Source of the DNA: Woronichinia naegeliana WA131
GTDB taxonomy: Bacteria > Cyanobacteriota > Cyanobacteriia > Cyanobacteriales > Microcystaceae
Assembly: GCA_025370055.1 (NCBI GenBank)
Contig: CP073041.1
Span: 4,992,272 to 5,056,271 of the forward strand
DNA: 64,000 nucleotides
Reading direction: 5' to 3'
How positions within the stretch are numbered: the first letter of the stretch is position 1; each line of letters starts with the position of its first letter. Shown in pieces: positions 9,810 to 18,446 of the stretch. A program made the position numbers and the translations under genes. Under the pieces are notes generated by a model. That model saw only the letters and a program-made list of their open reading frames with translations, was not told where the DNA came from and ran no database searches.

Positions 9810-10160
9810 GGGGAATTTATTCCCCGCGAAAGGGAGAGATAGAAAGAGGTACAGTTTCTATCCCGCTTCTAAGCCGAAGTCTGCCTATTCTGTACGACGT
9901 AATGTTCGCTTCGCCAAGGTTATCTAAGCTTGTTAGGCCAACCACACTGTCTTACCCCTCGTAAAACTGTTTAATGGTTGACGATAGAGCCACAAACTAG
10001 CGTCGCATTTGTGGGTATCTTGACTTAGATAACGTAGTCCTCGAAGGACTTAGGCTGGTCAGCTAACTAAAGTTAGAGGCACGAGAGCCGCCGTTACTTC
10101 AGTGCGGGGTGCTGACACACACTCCAAAATCAGGCTTGTTCCCTGGTCAGGAACCCTTTG
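9810..10160 (+). ncRNA. structured non-coding RNA candidate, possibly HEARO/omega-RNA type
   Basis: The 350-bp block upstream of gyrB has no coding frame but many nested inverted repeats: GGGGAA/TTCCCC (9810-9825), GATAGAAA 9838-9845 with TTTCTATC 9855-9862, GTTATCTAAG 9919-9928 with CTTAGATAAC 10024-10033, CCACAAA 9990-9996 with TTTGTGG 10008-10014, AGTCCT/AGGACT (10036-10050), CTAACT/AGTTAG (10063-10076), and a terminal GTTCC/GGAAC (10138-10154). The block ends directly before ATGA at 10161. From memory of the family, HEARO RNAs (associated with IscB/IsrB nucleases) insert before ATGA or GTGA and often stand alone in cyanobacteria; the TAGCG loop in the 9990 hairpin also fits. No IscB/IsrB frame follows. 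The strand is inferred from the ATGA. Another structured RNA class remains possible. Confidence 0.42.
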
Positions 10161-10370
10161 ATGACAAAAGTCTCAAAAATTGTAACACAAAAGGGTTATT
10201 TAAAGACTGAGCTTGATTTGGAGCCAGCAATTCCAAATTCAGAATGTAGTCCAAGATACAAAAGCCTTGAAGTGCTTACGGTCAAGGGGTTTTGTATCAA
10301 TATGTGGAATCAGCGTAATGCTCTATTTAGGGCTTGCTGAAAAAGTCAAAAAACGAAAGAAATGTGGGTT

Positions 10371-11760
10371 GGGTGCGACCTTTAGTTGATGAAGGAAAAG
10401 AAAAGTGTTAACATGAGATGAAAAGTGACAAAGAGGAAACAATGATGACAGCAAAACTAATTAATGTAGAGGGTTCAAAGATAAAAATAGAACTAACATT
10501 AGAACTCAGTCGTTCAATGTTGGATACAGAAATAAATATTCAAAAAGGCTTAAACGAAGTAGGTTGCATCGCCAGCAAAGAAGCCTTGAAATATTTAGAT
10601 ACAGATGGTTCACCCTTAAAAATCGGTGAAGAAATCTGGAAGAGTAAGGGAGAGCAACCGAAAGAATATCAAACACCTTATGGTGAGGTTATAGTGAATC
10701 GTCATGTATATCAGCGTTCACCTTTGAGGAAAAACGTATTGCCCCTTAGAAAGAGAAGCAAGGATAATCATAACATCAACGCCATTATTGGCAAAACAGG
10801 TATCCTCAAAAATGTCAGGGATGGCAGGCAAAGAGGTGAAAAATGATTTATTAGAAAATCATGGTAGAAAAGTAGCGCTATCCTATATCCAAAGATTGAG
10901 TGAAGCAGTAGGAAGTGTGGTACAGGCAAAAGAAGAAGCGTGGAGTTATGCCCCGCCCAAGGAGGATAGCCAAATTGCAACAGTGGGAATAGGATTAGAT
11001 GGAACCTGTATGCTGATGTGTGAGGATGGCTACCGTGAAGCAATGGTGGGAACCGTTTCCCTATACGATAGTGAAGGCGAACGTCAACCTACAATCTATC
11101 TAGGTGCGGCACCAGAGTATGGAAAAAAGAGTTTTCTAGAAAGATTAGAAAGAGAAATTGAGCGAGCGAAAAAACGTTATCCAGAGGCAACATTGGTCGG
11201 GATAGCAGACGGGGCAGAATCAAATTGGAAGTTTTTAGAAAAGCAAACGGAAGAACAGATATTAGATTTCTATCATGCCTCTGGTTACTTAGGTGCCTTG
11301 GCAGAAGCGTTGCATCCGAATACCGTGTCAAAACAAAAAGAATGGTTGACTGAAAATTGTCGAGAACTCAAGCATGAAAAAGGAAAAGCAGGAGAACTGC
11401 TAAATCTGATGAAAGAAGTCAAAGAAGAAAAAAGTCATTCTAAGAATCTTACCGAGAAACTACAAGCGGCGATTACTTATTACGAGAATCATCAGCATCA
11501 AATGGATTATGCTGAATACATAGAGAAAAAGTATCCGATTGGTTCAGGTGTTACGGAAGCAGCTTGTAAGACGTTGGTCAAACAACGATTATGTTGTTCA
11601 GGGATGCGATGGAAGGAAAAAGGAGCAGGAATTATTTTGAGCCTACGAGCTTTGGTATTGACCAAGGAACGATGGAGTCAATTTTGGGCAAAACTTGATC
11701 AATATGGGTTCCCTGTAGAACCCTGATTACAACAGCTTTTATCAACTAAAGGTCGCACCC
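10371..11760 (+). mobile_element. ISKra4-like element, copy 1
   Basis: A 1390-bp element with inverted ends GGGTGCGACCTTTAGTTGAT. It sits in the non-coding 3' side of IS1182-like copy A with the 8-bp duplication TGTGGGTT (10363-10370, 11761-11768). Both ends are intact and it carries a two-frame transposase gene. Confidence 0.92.
10418..11726 (+). pseudogene. ISKra4-family transposase, two overlapping frames
   Basis: The N-terminal frame (10418-10846) carries the start of an ISKra4 transposase. The second frame (stop at 11726) carries the rest, including the DDE core start GIGLDGTCMLMCEDGYREA, VGIADGAESNW and the GSGVTEAACKTLVKQR region. Reading back in the second frame gives KTYCPLEREARII, the expected family sequence, so the switch lies close to the stretch TTTGAGGAAAAACG near 10728-10741. 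Going from the first to the second frame there needs a +1 (or -2) shift, and an in-frame TGA blocks the second frame immediately upstream. The same defect occurs in copy 2 at 58782, so it is either an old inherited mutation or a recoding site. Confidence 0.8.
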
Positions 11761-11933
11761 TGTGGGTTAGGGAAGTATGGACTGAAAAAGCATAGATAAC
11801 TTATCCTTATGGAAACAAATCAAAATACAGATTTTGTTTAATCTATTGTTCCTTTCTGTCTAAAAAGGTCAACACAAATCACTCCTCACAAAAGAGAGGA
11901 AAATTAACACCATTTTTCACAAGAAAAACGACT

Positions 11934-13289
11934 CTACAACTTTTTACTTTTTGTCTTCTGAAGTAGAGTAGAAAGATTCATTACCAAAAAGTTCATCGCA
12001 ATTACCGTTTCCGAGGTCTCAGGTAGTTTGGCCATCACTCGACCAAGACTAAATTTCCTCTTTCCCTGTCCGAATTTACCCTCAATGGCATTACGCACTC
12101 TTTCATCTGAGCGTGCCTCTTTCTTTTTTTCTTTGCTCACCTCTTTCGGCGGTCTTCCCAATCGGGGACCACTCATTCTTATATCCCTTTCTTTACAATA
12201 AGCTCGATTCGCTTTTGTTCGATAGATTTTATCCACATGAACCGATTCCGGATAACATCCTGTTTCCCTTTTATATTCTTCTATTCGCGCTTGTAAATCT
12301 CCCGATTCGTTGTAATTATCCCAACTTAATTTGTCTAAGAAGACAAAGCCATTCACATTACTTGCCGATATTTTAGCTCCAAACTCTACTGCTTTTCCCG
12401 CTTTTCCACGCACTATTGGACGCACGTGAGGTTGGCTTACACTCACAATTCTGTTTTCTACTTTATTTGTCTTTTTTTCATACATTTCTAACTGTTGCTC
12501 ATACACTTTTCCTATCGTTACAAGCTCTTCTTGCTCTTTTTTCGTTAGTTTTTCTAACTTTGCTCCCTCTTCTATCATTTTTTCTATATCAGACAAGTTT
12601 CTTTTTATATATCCTAGTTGTTTTTTTGTTCCTTTTCTTCTTTCTTTTTTTGACACACGACGTTTTTTTGCTATGGCTAAGTACTCTTTTCTTGCCACTT
12701 CCCTATAAGTCCTCGGCTTTTCTTTCCTTTTCTCTTTTATTTCTTCATACAGCTTATCTATTATTTTTTCTGTTTTTCTCTGGCATCATTCAATATTCCT
12801 ATATCCGTTGGATATTTTATATCTGCTGGTGTACAAGTCGCATCTAACAATAACTTTCCTTCATTTTCTTTTTTTTCTGACGCTACACCCGTCGCTTTTT
12901 TCTATTTCTTTATTAATTTTATTTATTAATTCCATTCCTATTTTTTTACGAAAATGAACCATCATTGACGCATTAAATGCTTCTTTGCTACTATAGCTTT
13001 CCATTCCTATAAAGTACTGTAAATAAGGGTTCTCTTTTATTTGTTCTACTGTTTCTCTGTCACTTTTTCCTGAAATTTCTTTGATAATTAATGCTCCTAA
13101 TGCCATTCTAAATGATTTGGCTGGGGCTCCTTTTTTTTCTGTGAAGTTTTTTGCATATTCTTCCTCATATTCTTCCCAGGGAATCATTTTTGACATTTCT
13201 ATCCAACGATTTTCTTCGTCTAACTGCCCGCCGAACAGATTTTTCAAGTTTTCTGGTGTTTCAATTGAGTACTGTTGCTTTCGGTACAT
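11934..13289 (-). pseudogene. IS1182/IS5-like transposase, frameshifted (copy A)
   Basis: It is homologous along its length to the intact 452-residue transposases in copies C, D, E and G. Compared with those, one T is missing near 12775 and two near 12895, so the reading frame is broken twice and the product splits into pieces of 142 and 254 residues. N-terminal DUF772-like and C-terminal DDE parts are both still recognisable. Confidence 0.88.
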
Positions 13290-13586
13290 CTGCTTTCTCT
13301 CTTCTTAATGCAATGGTTTTGAGGCATTCTACCCTATTTTCGTGCATTCTAGCGGTTCTTAATTCGCCTACTATTTTTCTCCGTAAAGGTTTCAGCTTTT
13401 TTCAGCAAGCCCTATTTAGTGATTGATCAAGTTTGTTTGCAGGTTGCTGACTCTCCAAGAGGCTAAGATTCGAGGAGGAAGTACGAAAAACGTCAGAAAT
13501 CAGCGAAATCTCTTTTAACTGCATAAAAGCGAGATAACGTCTGTATCTTATGTTACTGTTTGAATTTGGAATTGCTGATTTGGAGC

Positions 13587-13704
13587 CAGCAATTCTCAGT
13601 TTTAGACACAGCAAGCCTTTTAGGGATTTAAAGAACATTTCAAAGGGGGTTTTTGGGGCAATCCTGTATGTACTATTACGCCTAAAAGCCTGAAGACTCG
13701 TAAA
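13587..13704. repeat. dispersed 118-bp repeat, copy 1
   Basis: The segment from CAGCAATTCTCAG to GAAGACTCGTAAA recurs with few differences at 53524-53642, about 40 kb away. No open frame spans it. Here its right end is cut by the IS4-type element at 13705. Its origin (old IS end or MITE) is not clear. Confidence 0.75.
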
Positions 13705-13840
13705 CTGGACAGTGGGAAGTTCTCGAGCAGGGTAAGTGAGAAAAGAAAATCGGACATGCGATACCCAAGAGTGCCGTTATGTCCGAAACTGGCTGATATA
13801 GAAAATCGATAGCCAGTGCTATCTATCAATTATGCAACTA

Positions 13841-14971
13841 TACTTCAAACGTTCATAATCTGAGATTTATCAAAGCGTTGAAATCGTAAGGTGAGCAAAG
13901 AATCAAGCTCCTCCTTATATTTTACGTTAGCATCTTCAAGACATCCTGAAATTGCTGCAGAAAACTGCGTAAAATCTTCATAATATTTTGCGTATAAACA
14001 CTTCTTTTTCACAAACTTCCACAGTCTTTCAATTAAATTCAAGTTAGGAGAATAAGGAGGTAAGTACAGTAACTCTATTCCTAATGATTCTGCCAACTCC
14101 TGCACAATTCGGCATTTTTGATAACGAGCATTGTCTAATACCAATGTAATCGGTATTAATAGTCCTAATTCTGCTATCTTTTCTAGGAGTTCACAAACCT
14201 GAGTTCCCGTAATATAAGAACTGTTCGTTACCATAATTACTTCATGGGTAATTGCATTTAATGCTCCTAACACATTAAAACGTTTTCTCCCTGATGGTGA
14301 CTTAATAAAAATCCTCTTGAAGCACCATATAAAATTTACAAATGCTCCCATTACAAAATGAGAGGCATCTACAAAGAAAACTGCCCTTTTTCCTGCTTTT
14401 GCCTCTTCTAGCCTTGGTTCTAGCTCTTTTTCTCTATAGCTATCCTGAGCTTCTACATCTGCTTTTGATGGAATTGTTCCCACCTTTAGACACCTCATTC
14501 CTATTGACTTTAAAAATTTTCTGACTTGCGTTGGACTTCTTTTTATTCCCGTTAATTCTTCTATTCTTTTTACTGCTTCATTTATTGTTGCTGGTGGATT
14601 TGACTCAAAATATGCCTCAATTGTCCCTTGATGCTCTGTTAACTCGCTTTTCGGGCGATTAAATTTTATTTCTTTTAGTTTTTCTATCCCGCCCTCTTGA
14701 TAATCACGGATATAGCTTGTCACCGTATTTACTGAAACTCCTGCGAATTGAGCAATTTTTTGATGAGATAATCCCTGACTTTTTAACCATAAAACTTCCA
14801 TCTTTAGCTGTACTCTAGGATGCGGGTGATTAAACCGACCGTAAGACAACAGTCTTTTGTCTTCTTCCGTAAATTCTAACTTAATCATTTCTCAGCCTCT
14901 TGACTACTTTTTCTATTTTTACTATATTATCTCTTATTTTTAAAATTCGCAACTTGTGACCGTGTTCAGTA
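13841..14971 (-). mobile_element. IS630-type element a, copy 1
   Basis: A 1131-bp element starting TACTTCAAACG and ending CGTGTTCAGTA, inserted at a TA (13839-13840 and 14972-14973) inside the start codon region of the IS4-type transposase. It carries an intact transposase gene. Confidence 0.9.
13845..14888 (-). CDS. IS630-family transposase (type a)
   Basis: The 347-residue product has an N-terminal helix-turn-helix (LSHQKIAQFAGVSVNTVTSY) and a winged part, then the DDE domain: first Asp in VFFVDASHFVM, second Asp in ITLVLDNARYQKC, and the terminal Glu in LPPYSPNLNLIERLWKF. This is the classical IS630/Tc1-like arrangement, acting on TA targets. Length is normal and the frame is complete. 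The stop lies only 4 bp from the element end. A second, interrupted copy is at 42851-45588. Confidence 0.93.
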   Translation of the reverse strand: MIKLEFTEEDKRLLSYGRFNHPHPRVQLKMEVLWLKSQGLSHQKIAQFAGVSVNTVTSYIRDYQEGGIEKLKEIKFNRPKSELTEHQGTIEAYFESNPPATINEAVKRIEELTGIKRSPTQVRKFLKSIGMRCLKVGTIPSKADVEAQDSYREKELEPRLEEAKAGKRAVFFVDASHFVMGAFVNFIWCFKRIFIKSPSGRKRFNVLGALNAITHEVIMVTNSSYITGTQVCELLEKIAELGLLIPITLVLDNARYQKCRIVQELAESLGIELLYLPPYSPNLNLIERLWKFVKKKCLYAKYYEDFTQFSAAISGCLEDANVKYKEELDSLLTLRFQRFDKSQIMNV

Positions 14972-16332
14972 TATGTCAGCGACTAGAGCAAATCCTAGAG
15001 AATCTCCGTCCCGCCTTTAGCCGAGAAGCAACGTACCAATGGTTTATCCTATTAGCCTGGGGAGTAGTGCTCAACAGCCAACCGAGCGCAATAACAAGCT
15101 ATGTCAATGCCTTAGGGTTAACAGAGAGCTACTACCATCAGGCACTACATTGGTTTGAATCCAAGGCATTTAACGTCAAAGGACTGACCTTGGGATGGTC
15201 GAAGTGGGTAAGTCAGCATGAAAATCTATATCGAATCAAGGAAAAACGAGTGTATGTGGGGGATGGAATCAAAGTGGGGAAAGAAGGGCGCAAGATGCCA
15301 GGGGTAAAACGACTACACCAAGAATCCGGAAATGTGGCGAAGCCAGAATGGATAAGGGGGCATTACTTCAATGCCTTGAGTGTTTTGGTGGGAGCAGGAA
15401 AAGCCTGCTTTGCCTTGCCCTTAGTGTTGCGGCTAGACGATGGCATCAAGTCCAAAGCAACGGCAAAGGAAGGGAAAAAAGGCAGCAAAAAAGAGAAGAC
15501 TACTCTAGTCACGAAAATGGGGGAGCTTTGCACTACCTACGCAGAGGCGGGAAGCTATGTGATTTTGGATGCTTACTTCGCTTGTGGAGCAGTGCTCAAA
15601 AGTTTTCGCCAAAATGCCTTGCATCTCATCACCCGAGTGCGTTGCTCTACAGTGGCATATGCTCCCTTTTCTTCCGTTCCGACCTTGAGGGGGAAAGGAC
15701 GACCACGGCTTTGGGGGAGTTCAATAAAACTAGAAAGCCTGTTTGCTCTTGTGGAGGATTTTCCCACCGCTAAAGTCTGGCTCTATGGTCAACAAGTCTC
15801 CGTTTCTTATCAGTGCTTTGAGTTCCACTGGGATAGTCCCCATCAGCTCGTTAAGTTTGTCCTCACCCAATTGCCCAACGGACAAAGACTGATTCTGCTT
15901 TCTACTGACCTCTGTTTGACTGGACCTGAGATTATTGCCGCTTACGGTCTCCGATTTAAGATTGAAGTCACTTTTCGTCAATTAATCCATCTTTTGGGCG
16001 GCTTTGCCTATCGTTTTTGGCTTAAGGCTCTTCCTACTTTACCGACCTGGCCTAGCAATCTTATCCTCCCTGACTATCCCCAAACTGTTCAGACTCAGAT
16101 TTTAAACAAAGTAGAAGCCTTTGAGCGTTTTGTTAATCTTCATGTCATTGTTCTCGGCTTACTTCAAATTCTTTCCTTAGAGTTACCCCAGGGGATTTGG
16201 GCTAATTTCCCTCGCTGGTTTCGGACTCTACCCTCCCATGGCTATCCTAGTGAACGCATTGCTCAACTAGCCATCCAACATCAAGCCCCAATGATTTTTC
16301 CTCAAAGTCCACCTAGTGGTCTGTCAAGCTAA
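14956..16332 (+). pseudogene. IS4-superfamily transposase with both ends replaced
   Basis: The body is a DDE transposase: YVGDGIKVGKEGRKMPGVKR, then YVILDAYFACGAVLKSF, and a Glu-containing block GLRFKIEVTFRQLIHLLGG. In other copies the protein starts MQLCQRLEQIL. Here the first codons come from the inserted IS630-type end (GTG at 14956, then TVFSI) and the last codons (SGLSS) from the second IS630-type element. The product is thus a 458-residue hybrid lacking the native C-terminal tail. Whether it is active is unknown; the element's right end is missing, so it could only act in trans. Confidence 0.85.
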
Positions 16333-16714
16333 AGATTGTGAATTTGAGGGAAAATGGAGAGGCTATTCATTACCTCAACAGATATCGTAATAAGTAACCA
16401 TGCTCAAGACCTATATTGTCCGATTAAGTCAAGAAGAACGTCAGACCCTAAAAGATTTGGTATCCATCGGCAAAGGAGCGGCTTACAAAATTAGGCACTG
16501 GTATCGTCTAGCTAGAAGCTATAAACGTCGCAATACAAGAGGTTCAACAAATCAGGCGAATTTGGAGTAAGTCCTCCCAAGTTAACCCTTTTTGAATTAT
16601 ACCGAGAGCTACCGCAGGAACTTTTTTCGTCGTAAAATGGCTGCGAACAAAGTTATGAACCATCCAGAAAATATCTAGCACTCGCTGTAATCCCACAACA
16701 GATTTAGCATAAGT

Positions 16715-18413
16715 AGGGCTTGCTGAAAAAAGCTGAGACCTTTACGGAGAAAAATAGTAGGCGAATTAAGAACCGCTAGAATGCACGAAAATAGGGTAGA
16801 ATGCCTCAAAACCATTGCATTAAGAAGAGAGAAAGCAGATGTACCGAAAGCAACAGTACTCAATTGAAACACCAGAAAACTTGAAAAATCTGTTCGGCGG
16901 GCAGTTAGACGAAGAAAATCGTTGGATAGAAATGTCAAAAATGATTCCCTGGGAAGAATATGAGGAAGAATATGCAAAAAACTTCACAGAAAAAAAAGGA
17001 GCCCCAGCCAAATCATTTAGAATGGCATTAGGAGCATTAATTATCAAAGAAATTTCAGGAAAAAGTGACAGAGAAACAGTAGAACAAATAAAAGAGAACC
17101 CTTATTTACAGTACTTTATAGGAATGGAAAGCTATAGTAGCAAAGAAGCATTTAATGCGTCAATGATGGTTCATTTTCGTAAAAAAATAGGAATGGAATT
17201 AATAAATAAAATTAATAAAGAAATAGAAAAAAAAGCGACGGGTGTAGCGTCAGAAAAAAAAGAAAATGAAGGAAAGTTATTGTTAGATGCGACTTGTACA
17301 CCAGCAGATATAAAATATCCAACGGATATAGGAATATTGAATGATGCCAGAGAAAAAACAGAAAAAATAATAGATAAGCGATATGAAGAAATAAAAGAAA
17401 TAAAAGAGAAAAGGAAAGAAAAGCCGAGGACTTATAGGGAAGTGGCAAGAAAAGAGTACTTAGCCATAGCAAAAAAACGTCGTGTGTCAAAAAAAGAAAG
17501 AAGAAAAGGAACAAAAAAACAACTAGGATATATAAAAAGAAACTTGTCTCATATAGAAAAAATGATAGAAGAGGGAGCAAAGTTAGAAAAACTAACGAAA
17601 AAAGAGCAAGAAGAGCTTGTAACGATAGGAAAAGTGTATGAGCAACAGTTAGAAATGTATGAAAAAAAGACAAATAAAGTAGAAAACAGAATTGTGAGTG
17701 TAAGCCAACCTCACGTGCGTCCAATAGTGCGTGGAAAAGCGGGAAAAGCAGTAGAGTTTGGAGCTAAAATATCGGCAAGTAATGTGAATGGCTTTGTCTT
17801 CTTAGACAAATTAAGTTGGGATAATTACAACGAATCGGGAGATTTACAAGCGCGAATAGAAGAATATAAAAGGGAAACAGGATGTTATCCGGAATCGGTT
17901 CATGTGGATAAAATCTATCGAACAAAAGCGAATCGAGCTTATTGTAAAGAAAGGGATATAAGAATGAGTGGTCCCCGATTGGGAAGACCGCCGAAAGAGG
18001 TGAGCAAAGAAAAAAAGAAAGAGGCACGCTCAGATGAAAGAGTGCGTAATGCCATTGAGGGTAAATTCGGACAGGGAAAGAGGAAATTTAGTCTTGGTCG
18101 AGTGATGGCCAAACTACCTGAGACCTCGGAAACGGTAATTGCGATGAACTTTTTGGTAATGAATCTTTCTACTCTACTTCAGAAGACAAAAAGTAAAAAG
18201 TTGTAGAGTCGTTTTTCTTGTGAAAAATGGTGTTAATTTTCCTCTCTTTTGTGAGGAGTGATTTGTGTTGACCTTTTTAGACAGAAAGGAACAATAGATT
18301 AAACAAAATCTGTATTTTGATTTGTTTCCATAAGGATAAGTTATCTATGCTTTTTCAGTCCATACTTCCCTAACCCACATTTCTTTCGTTTTTTGACTTT
18401 TTCAGCAAGCCCT
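16715..18413 (+). mobile_element. IS1182/IS5-like element, copy B
   Basis: 1699 bp with AGGGCTTGCTGAAAAA ends and duplication AAGT (16711-16714, 18414-18417). It is 9 bp longer than the other full copies because of a duplicated codon triplet in the transposase. Confidence 0.95.
16839..18206 (+). CDS. IS1182/IS5-like transposase (copy B)
   Basis: The 455-residue, very Lys/Glu-rich DDE transposase has an N-terminal DUF772-type domain (FGGQLDEENRWIEM, FRMALGALIIKEI, NPYLQYFIGM). The first catalytic Asp is in LLLDATCTPADIKYPTD, a long charged helical insert follows, and the C-terminal DDE part includes GFVFLDKLSWDNYNE, SVHVDKIYRTKANR and RNAIEGKFGQGKRKF. The extra IKE triplet near residue 187 distinguishes it from the 452-residue copies. 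The codons are extremely A-rich, unlike the host genes. Confidence 0.93.
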   Translation: MYRKQQYSIETPENLKNLFGGQLDEENRWIEMSKMIPWEEYEEEYAKNFTEKKGAPAKSFRMALGALIIKEISGKSDRETVEQIKENPYLQYFIGMESYSSKEAFNASMMVHFRKKIGMELINKINKEIEKKATGVASEKKENEGKLLLDATCTPADIKYPTDIGILNDAREKTEKIIDKRYEEIKEIKEKRKEKPRTYREVARKEYLAIAKKRRVSKKERRKGTKKQLGYIKRNLSHIEKMIEEGAKLEKLTKKEQEELVTIGKVYEQQLEMYEKKTNKVENRIVSVSQPHVRPIVRGKAGKAVEFGAKISASNVNGFVFLDKLSWDNYNESGDLQARIEEYKRETGCYPESVHVDKIYRTKANRAYCKERDIRMSGPRLGRPPKEVSKEKKKEARSDERVRNAIEGKFGQGKRKFSLGRVMAKLPETSETVIAMNFLVMNLSTLLQKTKSKKL

Positions 18414-18446
18414 AAGTATTTGTTCGACGACGAAAGGCGGCTAAAT

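Larger units (their letters stand above)
10329..13413 (-). mobile_element. IS1182/IS5-like element, copy A (degenerate)
   Basis: Terminal repeats AGGGCTTGCTGAAAAA are present at both ends, with duplication ATTT (10325-10328, 13414-13417). It is split by the ISKra4-like element at 10371. Its transposase gene has two small deletions in T-runs, so this copy should be unable to move itself. Confidence 0.9.
10225..13577. mobile_element. non-autonomous element with CAGCAATTCC ends, split by an IS1182-like copy
   Basis: The ends CAGCAATTCCAAATTCA (10225) and TGAATTTGGAATTGCTG (to 13577) are inverted repeats. They are flanked by the 9-bp duplication ATTTGGAGC (10216-10224 and 13578-13586). Removing the nested IS1182-like copy and its 4-bp duplication leaves about 264 bp with no transposase. 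About 80 bp at the left end are clearly similar to the left end of the full element at 57648-62177, which has the same terminal repeats and also a 9-bp duplication. It is therefore a MITE-like derivative that the full element's transposase may move. Confidence 0.8.
13705..16315 (+). mobile_element. IS4-superfamily element with CTGGACAGTG ends, copy 1 (right end missing)
   Basis: The left end CTGGACAGTGGGAAGTTC at 13705 matches the intact copy at 59891-61488. It is interrupted by an IS630-type element at 13841-14971 and a second IS630-type element at 16316. Beyond 23507 the expected right end is not recognisable, so this copy was truncated or diverged before the second insertion. Confidence 0.82.

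Noticed and set aside
9810-10160. tmRNA or RNase P RNA as identity of the structured block
   Set aside because: No tRNA-like ends, no tag reading frame and none of the conserved RNase P core sequences are seen on either strand.
10158-10340. 60-codon frame downstream of the structured RNA block
   Set aside because: It runs from the end of the RNA-like block through the left end of the MITE into the IS1182-like terminus; no IscB/IsrB-like motif is present.
17212-18027. Long Phe/Leu-rich open frames antisense to every IS1182-like transposase
   Set aside because: They mirror the A-rich, Lys-rich transposase codons (AAA read backwards is TTT) and occur in every copy; no independent evidence for genes.
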